A DNA stretch of 12,644 nucleotides from Spirochaetes bacterium RIFOXYC1_FULL_54_7 (GTDB lineage: Bacteria; Spirochaetota; Spirochaetia; Treponematales; UBA12059): the NCBI GenBank assembly GCA_001830645.1, contig MIBM01000081.1, positions 1 to 12,644 of the forward strand. Direction: 5' to 3'. Below the pieces are notes generated by a model. It worked only from the letters and a program-made list of their open reading frames with translations. It was not told the DNA's origin and did not search any database. This document shows, in pieces, positions 6,131 to 12,644 of this stretch. The position numbers and the translations under genes were made by a program. Numbering within the stretch: the first letter of the stretch is position 1; each line of letters starts with the position of its first letter.

Positions 6131-7093
6131 ATGTCGGAATGGAAATTCCCCCAGGAAGGCCAGATGGACAAGCCTTCCAAAATCTACTTCCAGACAATGA
6201 CAAAGTTTGATGTAGAGGAACGACTGAAGAAAAATGACGTGATCCTTATCCCGATAGGCTCGACCGAGAACCATGGAGCAGCCGGTCCATACGGTGAGGA
6301 TACCTTTATTGTGACCCGCATCGCCGAGATGGTAGCCAAAAAGACCGGTTGTACCGTCGCAATGCCCATGTGGTACGGGTCTCATCCCTTCCACCATATA
6401 GGTCAGCCAGGCACAGTCCCTCTCCCTGACGATGTCTTCATGGCCCACCTGCGGTCGATGATTTCTGGTTTCTGGAATACTGGCTTCCGCAAGCAGATTT
6501 TCATGAGCATGCATGGACAGGAATATGCACTGCCATCAGCCATACAGGAATGGGGCAAGAAATACCAGGTTCCTGCGATGGTTATGTTCGTTGATCTACC
6601 AAGAATCATGGCCAAGGACTTGATGGACAAGGCCCACGGTGGACCCTTTGAAACTCCATTCCAGCATGCAGATGAAGCGGAACAATCGATCTCGATGGCG
6701 CTATTCCCTGAACTATGCCAGCCGGAGCATGCCGAAGACACAAGCATCAAGGGCTTCTTGCCCCCAGGGCATGTAGACCGGGGTGGAGATATTTACGGAA
6801 ATCCCATACCAGGACATTGCATAATCGGTGGAACGGGCATCGAGTGTGTAACCTTCCCTGAAGGAGTTCTGGGCAAGGCCACGCTCGCCGATCCTGCCAA
6901 AGCAACCAAAGCCATCGAGAATGTACTCAATTACCTGGTTAAATTGCAGGGTGATATCCTTGAACGCTTCCCTGTCGGGAAGCTGCCCGAGGGAAGGCTG
7001 ATGAGCCAGAGGGATCCTGCTGAAATTGAAGCCCTGCTTAAGGGCCCGTTGAATGGTGGCAAGCACCTGTACACGATAGCTTGGCCTAGTTGA
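6131..7093 (+). CDS. Creatininase-family hydrolase, probable 3-dehydro-scyllo-inosose hydrolase (IolN-like)
   Basis: A 320-residue member of the creatininase (creatinine amidohydrolase) fold family. Family landmarks are PIGSTENHG (41-49, ligands Glu46 and His48), GEDT with Asp57, SMHGQE with His128, and HADEAEQS (179-186, Glu182 and Glu184). These are the expected dinuclear metal ligands, except that the usual NGHGGN loop reads SMHGQE, so Glu131 may replace a ligand. It is longer than creatininase (about 260 residues), with an N-terminal extension and a C-terminal helical tail. I associate this N-terminal pattern, length and neighbourhood (Zn-dehydrogenase, TIM-barrel epimerase) with IolN of the Thermotoga-type inositol pathway, which opens diketo-inositol to 5-keto-L-gluconate. 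Another ring-opening hydrolase of a cyclic amide or ketone is the alternative. AAAGGAG precedes the ATG by 6 nt. Confidence 0.82.
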   Translation: MSEWKFPQEGQMDKPSKIYFQTMTKFDVEERLKKNDVILIPIGSTENHGAAGPYGEDTFIVTRIAEMVAKKTGCTVAMPMWYGSHPFHHIGQPGTVPLPDDVFMAHLRSMISGFWNTGFRKQIFMSMHGQEYALPSAIQEWGKKYQVPAMVMFVDLPRIMAKDLMDKAHGGPFETPFQHADEAEQSISMALFPELCQPEHAEDTSIKGFLPPGHVDRGGDIYGNPIPGHCIIGGTGIECVTFPEGVLGKATLADPAKATKAIENVLNYLVKLQGDILERFPVGKLPEGRLMSQRDPAEIEALLKGPLNGGKHLYTIAWPS

Positions 7094-7096
7094 GTA

Positions 7097-7128
7097 CTCC
7101 CTTGCGGGAGGGCTCCCCTTGTGGGGAG
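7097..7128 (+). promoter_or_regulatory. Tandem hairpins before dctP
   Basis: Two adjacent perfect hairpins lie in the 70-nt gap after the creatininase-family gene: CTCCC-TTGC-GGGAG (7097-7110) and CTCCCC-TTGT-GGGGAG (7113-7128). No T run follows directly, so they are unlikely to be a full terminator. They may protect or delimit a processed dctP transcript, or attenuate read-through. The strong AGGAGG site for dctP lies 22 nt further on. Confidence 0.45.
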
Positions 7129-7163
7129 ATATGTCAAGGTTCCTTGTTTTAGGAGGCAGTTCG

Positions 7164-8192
7164 ATGAAAAAGTTACTTTTGATTGTCTGCATGATTGCAG
7201 TCGTTGCATCCGCTGCATTTGGTCAAGCTAGGGTATTTGAACTGAAGCTTGCCCATGCCGACCCCATTGATGTGGCCACATCACGCAAGCATGCACAGGC
7301 AGTTGCCTTTGCATCACTGGTCAACGCTCGTTCGGGTGGTCGTATCAATGTAAAGGTTTATGGCGCTGGAGCTCTTGGTGCGGAACGAGAGTATGTGGAA
7401 GCCGTAAAGCTTGGCACCATCCAGTCTGGTATTGCATCAGGGGTCATTGCCAACTTCTTCCCCTCGGCCATGGTTACCGACATCCCATTCCTGTTTCCAT
7501 CATCCCAGGTTGCCTGGCAGGTAATGGACGGACCCTTTGGACAGGCTTTGTCCAAGGCTTTCCTGAAAGAAACCGGCATGCGCAACCTGGCTTTTGCGGA
7601 GGTTGGATTCCGGAACTTCACCAATAATGTGCGTCCGATCAAGTCACCTGCCGACATGAAGGGTTTGAAGATCCGTGTACAGGAAACCCCTCTCTACGTC
7701 ACCATGGTCAAGGCACTTGGTGCCAATCCTACTCCGATTGCCTGGACTGAGACCTATACTTCCCTCCAGACCAAGGTAGTGGATGGCCAGGAGAATCCTG
7801 TTCCCACCATTCTGATGGCTAAATTGCACGAAGTACAGAAGTATATAACTCTGGACGGCCATGTGTACGGAGTTGACTGGTTTATAATCAATGAGAAATT
7901 CTTCCAGAGCCTCCCGGCCGACCTCCAGTACGTTGTCCTTGATTCAGCTCAGATAGCGTCGGGTGTAGGGCGTGGTGTTTCACAGTTGATTTCAGCCCAA
8001 GGTGTGCAGATTCTTGTTGACAGTGGCAATGAAGTCTACGTGCCTACCGAAGTAGAACTTGAACTGTTCAGGAAAGCCACCCAGCAGCCGGTAATTGACT
8101 GGCTCAAGACCAAGATAGACCAGAAGCTTATCAACGATGCCCTGGCTGCGGTTAACCAGGTGGTAGCTGCCCAGAAAGCATCACTGAAGTAA
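7164..8192 (+). CDS. dctP: TRAP transporter substrate-binding protein, DctP family
   Basis: The periplasmic solute receptor of a TRAP transporter, 342 residues with its signal peptide. Residues 1-20 form a Sec signal (KK, then LLLIVCMIAVVASAAFG), with cleavage probably near Ala17-Gln21. The DctP core is recognisable from ELKLAHADP (26-34), AEVGFRNFTNN (145-155), DMKGLKIRVQE (164-174) and the TYTSLQTKVVDGQENP segment (197-212). Arg171 is at the position of the conserved arginine that salt-bridges a carboxylate in most DctP proteins, so the imported compound probably carries a carboxylate (sugar acid, keto acid). The start at 7164 is preceded by a strong AGGAGG at 7 nt and gives a proper signal peptide; the frame is open further upstream. 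Hairpins flank the gene on both sides, consistent with separate, higher expression of the receptor. The DctPQM naming is by family only. Confidence 0.95.
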   Translation: MKKLLLIVCMIAVVASAAFGQARVFELKLAHADPIDVATSRKHAQAVAFASLVNARSGGRINVKVYGAGALGAEREYVEAVKLGTIQSGIASGVIANFFPSAMVTDIPFLFPSSQVAWQVMDGPFGQALSKAFLKETGMRNLAFAEVGFRNFTNNVRPIKSPADMKGLKIRVQETPLYVTMVKALGANPTPIAWTETYTSLQTKVVDGQENPVPTILMAKLHEVQKYITLDGHVYGVDWFIINEKFFQSLPADLQYVVLDSAQIASGVGRGVSQLISAQGVQILVDSGNEVYVPTEVELELFRKATQQPVIDWLKTKIDQKLINDALAAVNQVVAAQKASLK

Positions 8193-8206
8193 ACCAGTTT
8201 CAGGTT

Positions 8207-8231
8207 GACAACCGGATGAATAGTGGTTGTC
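8207..8231 (+). repeat. Inverted repeat after dctP
   Basis: GACAACC (8207-8213) pairs with GGTTGTC (8225-8231) around an 11-nt loop, 14 nt after the dctP stop. It precedes the stronger hairpin at 8245-8273. On its own it is weak; together they give the dctP transcript a structured 3' flank. Confidence 0.35.
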
Positions 8232-8244
8232 GATCACATGTATT

Positions 8245-8273
8245 GCGGGTTCCAGTTCGTGGCTGGAACCCGC
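8245..8273 (+). promoter_or_regulatory. Strong intercistronic hairpin between dctP and dctQ
   Basis: GCGGGTTCCAG and CTGGAACCCGC form a perfect 11-bp stem with a 7-nt loop. A T run (gattttttgg, 8289-8298) begins too far downstream for a standard intrinsic terminator. In many receptor-dependent transporters such a hairpin stabilises the receptor mRNA or attenuates transcription, so that the receptor is made in excess of the membrane subunits. That role is inferred here. Confidence 0.55.
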
Positions 8274-8382
8274 TGGATACTGTTGCTTGGGATTTTTTGG
8301 TAATTGTTCAAAAGGTCCTGGAAATTTCTGTCAAGCAATGTGTTTGGCATCACAAGAATGGGCAATCGAAGGAGGTTCGGTG

Positions 8383-8895
8383 GTGAAAACCATTAAGCAA
8401 CGGCCCAGGATCATTCTTGCATTGGAATCGTGTATAGAATGGATCCTGTGTTTTATCGTCGGAATCATGGTAGTCAATGTAGCCGCCGGAGTATTCTTCC
8501 GTTATGTGCTTCAGAATTCGCTTTCATGGACCGAGGAACTTGGACGTTATCTCATGATCTGGATGGGTTACCTTGGTGCTGTCCTGGCTATGAAGGAAGG
8601 TTCGCATGTAGGGATAACTTCCTTTATTGCGCTGTTTCCACCCGTATTACGCAGAGCGCTTGAGGTTCTAGCCAGCATGATTGTACTGGCCTTCCTTGGT
8701 ATCGTTTTGGTGAAATCATTCTCACATCTGGAATCCCTGTCCATACAGCGTTCAAGCGCAATGGAGCTTCCCATGGTGTTTCCTTACCTAGCGGTAACCG
8801 TGGGTGTGTTCCTTATGGCAATAGAGACCTTGATGGTCATCCTGGGCTTCCGCTGGGAGCCAGAATCAACTGGTGAAGGGAAGCAGGGTATTTGA
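8383..8895 (+). CDS. dctQ: TRAP transporter small permease subunit, DctQ family
   Basis: The small integral membrane subunit of the TRAP transporter, 170 residues. Four hydrophobic segments are visible at about 16-37, 52-70, 92-112 and 131-153. The segment FRYVLQNSLSWTEELGRYL (39-57) is the family hallmark. It pairs with DctM to form the sodium-dependent membrane complex. The start is GTG at 8383, with AAGGAGG 7 nt upstream; the adjacent GTG at 8380 is too close to that site. The reading frame is open for 156 nt further upstream, but that part covers the intercistronic hairpin and encodes no transporter-like sequence. The gene ends directly against dctM with no gap. Confidence 0.93.
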   Translation: MKTIKQRPRIILALESCIEWILCFIVGIMVVNVAAGVFFRYVLQNSLSWTEELGRYLMIWMGYLGAVLAMKEGSHVGITSFIALFPPVLRRALEVLASMIVLAFLGIVLVKSFSHLESLSIQRSSAMELPMVFPYLAVTVGVFLMAIETLMVILGFRWEPESTGEGKQGI

Positions 8896-10176
8896 ATGTT
8901 GCTATCGGTAATTGCATTCATAGTATTTCTTTTGTTGGGCGTCCCCATAGCATTCAGTCTTGGTTCTGCCAGTGTTGTTTTCCTGCTATTGAAGGAGATA
9001 CCGCTAGGTCTTATCGCCCAACGGCTTTTTACCGGGATTGATGTCTTTCCTTTCATGGCAATTCCATTCTTTGTGCTGGCTGGTGAATTGATGAATGGAG
9101 CTGGAATAACCAAGCGACTTGTAAGCCTGGCCAATGTGTTTGTTGGCAGGATGAAGGGTGGGCTTGGGCAGGTCAATATCGTGACCTCCATGTTCTTTGC
9201 CGGGATAACTGGTTCTGCTGTAGCCGATACTTCCGCCATAGGTTCCATGCTCATTCCTGCGATGATTGAAGAAGGCTTTGATGATGACTTCAGTGCCGCT
9301 GTCACCTGTTCATCCTCTGTCATTGGTCCGATAATTCCACCAAGCATACCCATGGTCATCTATTCCCTGGTCAGTTCCACTTCGATCGCTGCTTTGTTTC
9401 TCGCTGGCATGATCCCAGGTATCCTGCTCGGGTTCAGCTTGATGGTGGTTAACTGGATCATATCCACCAAACGCAATTATCCGCGGGCAGATAGATGGCC
9501 AACTTTCAGGGAAATGTTTGCTGCCGGAGTGCATGGAATAATTCCCATGATGATGCCATTGATCATACTTGGCGGTATCCTGCTTGGTGTGTTCACTGCT
9601 ACGGAAGCTTCCGCGGTTGCGGTGGTATATGCCCTGGTGATCGGACTCTTTGTGTACCGCAAACTTGACTGGAAAACCATCAAGGGGGCCTTTCTCGTTA
9701 CTGCCAAGACCAGTGGAGTGGTATTCCTGGTGATTGCCGCTTCAAATGTATTCAACTGGTCACTTGTGGTAGAAGAAGTTCCGGTGCGCATGGCCTTGTT
9801 CGTTTCTGAGATCTTTACAAATAGGTATACCCTGCTGCTTGCAATCAATGTGGTCCTTCTCATTGTTGGAACCTTCATGGAGGGAACAGCAGCTATCATC
9901 ATTCTGGTTCCGATATTGATACCGATAACAGCACCATTTGGTATAGATCCTGTAATGCTCGGTGCAATCGTCGTCTTGAACCTGATGATCGGGCTTATTA
10001 CGCCTCCGGTAGGCTTGTGTCTTTATGTGGTGTGCGGGATTACCAAGCTCTCGATTGAACGGGTATCCAAGGCCGTGCTTCCATTCCTGGCTGCGGAGAT
10101 AGTCACTCTGTTGCTGGTAACGTACATCGAGCCTCTTTCAATGTTCCTGCCACGATTGTTCGGCTATGTACAATGA
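8896..10176 (+). CDS. dctM: TRAP transporter large permease subunit, DctM family
   Basis: The large membrane subunit of the TRAP transporter, 426 residues, the usual family length, made almost entirely of hydrophobic helices. Family landmarks include FPFMAIPFFVLAGELM (51-66), FFAGITGSAVADTSAIGS (100-117), GPIIPPSIPM (144-153) and, in the second half, NLMIGLITPPVGLCLYV. The repeated GxITG / PP loop pairs reflect the inverted-repeat architecture of the ion transporter superfamily; these loops form the sodium and substrate sites. The ATG follows the dctQ stop directly, with AGGG 7 nt upstream. The stop overlaps the start of the following epimerase gene by 4 nt. It carries no clue to the substrate beyond what the receptor gives. 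Confidence 0.96.
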   Translation: MLLSVIAFIVFLLLGVPIAFSLGSASVVFLLLKEIPLGLIAQRLFTGIDVFPFMAIPFFVLAGELMNGAGITKRLVSLANVFVGRMKGGLGQVNIVTSMFFAGITGSAVADTSAIGSMLIPAMIEEGFDDDFSAAVTCSSSVIGPIIPPSIPMVIYSLVSSTSIAALFLAGMIPGILLGFSLMVVNWIISTKRNYPRADRWPTFREMFAAGVHGIIPMMMPLIILGGILLGVFTATEASAVAVVYALVIGLFVYRKLDWKTIKGAFLVTAKTSGVVFLVIAASNVFNWSLVVEEVPVRMALFVSEIFTNRYTLLLAINVVLLIVGTFMEGTAAIIILVPILIPITAPFGIDPVMLGAIVVLNLMIGLITPPVGLCLYVVCGITKLSIERVSKAVLPFLAAEIVTLLLVTYIEPLSMFLPRLFGYVQ

Positions 10177-10994
10177 TGGGTAAACAGATGACAAGAATAA
10201 GACTGAGTTGCTTTGGCTATATCAAAGACCTGGATGATATTGCAGCAGCGGGATATGACTGCGCCGAGTTGCATATACGTGAAATCATGGGCTTTGATGA
10301 TGGGGAGTATAAAAATGCTCTCGGCCAACTTAAAGCATGTGGCATTCCCGCTGAAGTTTTTGACAATCCTATACCTTTGGATTCACATGTATCGGATGCT
10401 TCCTTTGACCTTTCATTTTACCGGGATTTCCTGTACAGAGCTACCGATAGGTGTGCAAGGATGGGGGCACGGTATTTTGTATTCGGCAATGGGAAGGCAC
10501 GCAGCCTGCCGGTTGAGGGTGATATACATGGGGCAACAAAGAAGTTCGATGACTTCTTCAATATGCTCCTTGATATTACAGCTGAATATGATATCACTAT
10601 ACTGATAGAGCCGCTCGGCAAGAAGCTTTCCAATATAGTGAACAACCTGCCGGAGGCTGTCGGGTTCATCAAGAAATTCGGCAAACCCAATCTGAAGACC
10701 TTTATTGACTACCGATACATGGTGGAACTCGGCAGACCTCTGGACGAGATTTCTGAATACAAATCCTATATAAAACATGTTCATCTGGACAACCCGCTGA
10801 CTGTGTTCCCGGAAAGGGTTGTGCCAAGATTGGATGATGGTTTTGATTATTCACCATTCCTGGATGCACTCAAGGCAATTGATTATAAAGGTATTATTTC
10901 AGTGGAGGCTTCTGTCTTCAAGGATTTCCATTCGGAGATTCGTGACGGCTTGCGCTTCTTCGAGGCGCACGGCATAAGGCCTGCCATCGGGTAA
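10173..10994 (+). CDS. Xylose isomerase-like TIM-barrel sugar epimerase/isomerase
   Basis: A 273-residue AP-endonuclease-2 / xylose-isomerase-like TIM barrel. The four metal ligands of D-tagatose 3-epimerase-type enzymes are all present: Glu146 (ILIEPLG), Asp179 (FIDYRY), His204 (HVHLDN) and Glu245 (SVEAS). It should therefore be an active Mn/Mg-dependent epimerase or isomerase of a free keto-sugar or keto-sugar acid. A precedent that fits the neighbours is IolO, which converts 5-keto-L-gluconate to D-tagaturonate in the Thermotoga-type inositol pathway; identity with IolO is not shown. The ATG at 10173 overlaps the dctM stop (ATGA); ATG codons at 10176 and 10188 are also in frame and there is no clear ribosome site, so translation probably depends on coupling. 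The codon use appears somewhat more AT-rich than that of its neighbours. Confidence 0.88.
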   Translation: MMGKQMTRIRLSCFGYIKDLDDIAAAGYDCAELHIREIMGFDDGEYKNALGQLKACGIPAEVFDNPIPLDSHVSDASFDLSFYRDFLYRATDRCARMGARYFVFGNGKARSLPVEGDIHGATKKFDDFFNMLLDITAEYDITILIEPLGKKLSNIVNNLPEAVGFIKKFGKPNLKTFIDYRYMVELGRPLDEISEYKSYIKHVHLDNPLTVFPERVVPRLDDGFDYSPFLDALKAIDYKGIISVEASVFKDFHSEIRDGLRFFEAHGIRPAIG

Positions 10995-11006
10995 AGGGGA
11001 AGTTAT

Positions 11007-12038
11007 ATGAAAGCTCTTGTTTATCACGGACCACGGGACTTGCGTTATGAGGAAGTTGTTACACCTGAGCCAAAGGTTGGGGAAGTGCTGGTCAAAGTAC
11101 GCGCTGTTTCCATTTGCGGATCCGATCTCTCAGGATACAAAGGCGGTTCTGCAATGCGTGTGCCTCCGCTGATCATGGGGCATGAATTTTCAGGTGAGAT
11201 AGCCGCACTGGGCAAAGATGTTGCAGGAGTAAGGGTAGGTCAACGAGTCGTGGTGGTTACAAACCTTTACTGTGGCATCTGCCAGGATTGCAAGGATGGA
11301 TTGCAGAATGTCTGCGACAATCGCTACATCATCGGCACGACCATGAAGGCTGGCAGTTACAATGGAGCCATGGCAGATTATGTAATTGCTCCTGCTGAAA
11401 AAATCATGGCTCTACCCGACAATGTATCCTTCAACGAATGTGCCTTGGTAGAACCCCTTTCGATATCCCTCCGAGCCACCAAGCATATTGGTACTCTGAC
11501 AGGAAAAACCATTGCAGTATTTGGCGCAGGTCCTATTGGTCTCATGGGTATCATGTGTCTGAAGGCCTTTGGCGCTGCAAGGATCATCGCTGTGGATGTC
11601 CTTGACAACCGGCTTGAGATGGCCAGGCAATGTGGTGCCACTGATGGCGTGAGCTCAAAAGGCGATGTAGTGTCTGAGATCAGGAAGTTGACTGGCGGGC
11701 TTGGTGTAGATGTGGTTTTTGATGCTGCGGGAGTTGCAGCCACCGTAAACACAGGGATAGAGATAGTCCGCAATGGTGGAACGATCATGCTTGTGGGAAT
11801 GGCTACACCTGTCATGGAAATAGAGTACAAGCATGCGGTAGTCAAGGAACTGAAACTGCTTACCAGCTATATGTACACTACAGAGATGCGGGAAGGCCTC
11901 CAGATGATCATAGATAGTAAACTCGATGTCAAACGGATGATAAGTTCAGTGTTGCCTATGTCTGATGGCCCCAGGATTTTCGAGGAATTAGCCTCAGGCA
12001 ATAGTTCTGAAATCAAGGTTATTTTGACCAATGGCTAA
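11007..12038 (+). CDS. Zinc-dependent alcohol dehydrogenase family protein (polyol/inosose dehydrogenase-like)
   Basis: A 343-residue medium-chain dehydrogenase of the sorbitol/threonine/galactitol dehydrogenase branch. Catalytic zinc ligands are visible as Cys37 (ICGSD), His59-Glu60 (GHE) and Glu149 (VEP). The structural zinc site is complete: Cys89, Cys92, Cys95 and Cys103. The Rossmann motif GAGPIG is at 173-178, and Asp197 at the end of strand 2 points to NAD. Likely reaction: oxidation of a secondary alcohol on a polyol, cyclitol or sugar acid. In the Thermotoga-type inositol pathway an enzyme of this class, IolM, makes the diketo-inositol that IolN opens, which would link this gene to the one at 6131. 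L-threonine or galactitol-type dehydrogenation is the alternative. It is the last gene of the operon; AAAGGGGAAG precedes the ATG. No clear terminator follows. Confidence 0.92.
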   Translation: MKALVYHGPRDLRYEEVVTPEPKVGEVLVKVRAVSICGSDLSGYKGGSAMRVPPLIMGHEFSGEIAALGKDVAGVRVGQRVVVVTNLYCGICQDCKDGLQNVCDNRYIIGTTMKAGSYNGAMADYVIAPAEKIMALPDNVSFNECALVEPLSISLRATKHIGTLTGKTIAVFGAGPIGLMGIMCLKAFGAARIIAVDVLDNRLEMARQCGATDGVSSKGDVVSEIRKLTGGLGVDVVFDAAGVAATVNTGIEIVRNGGTIMLVGMATPVMEIEYKHAVVKELKLLTSYMYTTEMREGLQMIIDSKLDVKRMISSVLPMSDGPRIFEELASGNSSEIKVILTNG

Positions 12039-12455
12039 GGTAATCAGCTGTGAAGTCATACATCACAAGCAAGGTGTTTATCCTTAGTCCTGATCTTAAA
12101 CAGAACATCTGAAAGGCAAATTATCTTAAGTTGATTGTTTATTGAACTGCCAAGATTGCTTTGTAACCTGGCAGTAATATTTGCAGGGTGCAGGCTTGTC
12201 CATGAAATATATTACAGGTATACCGCATGGGCGATGTATTGCTTTCAATGGGAGTGGGCACCACGGGGGTGGGCAAGCACAGATCGGAGGTGAGAAGAAT
12301 TCAATCACTAAAAGTGTCGGGAAGCAGGAGCGTACTTCAAGCACGGGAAAGGGATCGTAATCAAACATGAATCCCATATACCGGGTCGAGGGTTTCCGTT
12401 TGTGACCACGGAATCATATCATTCGATAGTCCAATCCATTGAGGGGGAAACAGCT
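12039..12455. other. Intergenic region after the operon
   Basis: About 417 bp without a convincing gene. A weak inverted repeat (CTGCCA 12147-12152 and TGGCAG 12169-12174, 16-nt loop) is the only terminator-like structure and lacks a T run. TGAAATATATTACA at 12203-12216 repeats a sequence from the divergent promoter region. A short + strand frame (12202-12360, 52 codons) and a minus-strand frame (12126-12377) both lack ribosome sites and look non-coding. GTGGGCA occurs twice (12254-12260, 12269-12275). Confidence 0.55.
12203..12216. repeat. Second copy of the TGAAATATATTACA motif
   Basis: These 14 nt are identical to 584-597, the centre of the palindrome in the operon's upstream region. Here the outer arms are not conserved, so the dyad is weaker. 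It could be an operator for the lipoprotein transcript or chance in AT-rich DNA. Confidence 0.3.
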
Positions 12456-12644
12456 ATGAACAAGAAGCTGCCAGGAATCATCAAAATCATTACTGGGATC
12501 ATTCTGGTTGTGTCACTTGCGGCCTGTGCAACGGTCGGACCAGCCAGGAAGGTCTATTCAAGAGCAGAATTCGTCGCAAAGATTTCGGATTACTTTGCCT
12601 GGCCACATCCGACTGAGTACAATGACATCTGGAAGGTACCGCTG
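12456..12644 (+). CDS. Lipoprotein, N-terminal part only (gene runs off the window)
   Basis: An open frame of 63 codons begins with ATG at 12456, preceded by GAGGGGG at 8 nt, and has no stop before the window ends. It encodes a lipoprotein signal: two lysines, a hydrophobic stretch (residues 8-22) and the lipobox LAAC with Cys24, followed by Ala25, so lipid attachment to an envelope membrane is likely. The mature part begins ATVGPARKVYSRAEFVAKI and then has SDYFAWPHP. The SRAEFVAKISDYF stretch loosely recalls the start of an S-layer homology repeat, but one partial repeat is not enough to assign it. Function unknown. It is separated from the operon by 417 bp and probably has its own promoter; a clear one was not found. 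Confidence 0.75.
   Translation, partial: MNKKLPGIIKIITGIILVVSLAACATVGPARKVYSRAEFVAKISDYFAWPHPTEYNDIWKVPL

Noticed and set aside
8227..8382. Upstream extension of DctQ to 8227
   Set aside because: The extra 52 residues are encoded by the hairpin region and resemble no DctQ; the GTG at 8383 follows AAGGAGG.
8784..9359. Minus-strand frame (191 codons) opposite dctQ/dctM
   Set aside because: It mirrors hydrophobic codons of DctM, has no ribosome site and no family features.
12147..12174. Inverted repeat CTGCCA/TGGCAG as the operon terminator
   Set aside because: The stem is only 6 bp with a 16-nt loop, has no following T run, and lies over 100 nt past the last stop codon.
12126..12377. Minus-strand 83-codon frame in the post-operon gap
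   Set aside because: It is rich in Pro, Cys and Trp, has no recognisable domain and no ribosome site, and overlaps the opposing short frame.

Overview
This window looks like a piece of a chromosome from an anaerobic bacterium of moderate GC content. It is dominated by one long catabolic operon on the + strand. The anaerobe inference rests on an aldehyde:ferredoxin oxidoreductase (tungsten/molybdopterin, 4Fe-4S) inside the operon. A tripartite TRAP transporter, a Gram-negative-type lipoprotein signal and the general protein style would fit a free-living spirochaete such as a Sphaerochaeta relative. That placement is an impression, not a demonstration. No rRNA, tRNA, CRISPR array or intact mobile element was seen.

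Layout. Positions 55-471 (- strand) encode a small pyridoxamine-phosphate-oxidase-fold (NimA/NimC-like) protein, with a hairpin terminator beyond its stop. Positions 472-788 are a divergent regulatory region. It has a good sigma70-type promoter in each direction, and each promoter is overlapped by one copy of a 17-bp repeat (ATATATCGyCAATATAT), with an 18-bp palindrome between them. Positions 789-12038 hold twelve + strand genes, mostly separated by short gaps or 4-nt ATGA overlaps: GntR/FCD regulator, RraA/HMG-aldolase-like protein, Ldh_2-family dehydrogenase, aldehyde:ferredoxin oxidoreductase, SDR dehydrogenase, single-domain cupin, creatininase-family hydrolase (IolN-like), TRAP DctP, DctQ, DctM, xylose-isomerase-like TIM-barrel epimerase, and zinc-dependent polyol/sugar dehydrogenase. 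The two largest gaps inside the operon flank dctP, and both contain hairpins. Positions 12039-12455 hold no convincing gene. A lipoprotein gene starts at 12456 and runs off the window.

How the genes may work together. The TRAP system should import a carboxylate-bearing compound, because the DctP arginine that normally binds a carboxylate is present. Three dehydrogenases of unrelated families, a TIM-barrel epimerase, a cupin and a creatininase-fold hydrolase could then interconvert it. The set Zn-dehydrogenase + creatininase-family protein + TIM-barrel epimerase resembles the IolM-IolN-IolO steps of the Thermotoga-type inositol pathway (diketo-inositol, then 5-keto-L-gluconate, then tagaturonate). 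The RraA-like enzyme would provide C-C cleavage or decarboxylation, and the aldehyde:ferredoxin oxidoreductase could oxidise a resulting aldehyde with ferredoxin. This combination in one GntR-controlled operon does not match a complete pathway I know. It is the main candidate here for an undescribed system: catabolism of a sugar acid, keto-sugar acid or cyclitol derivative. The substrate cannot be fixed from sequence alone.
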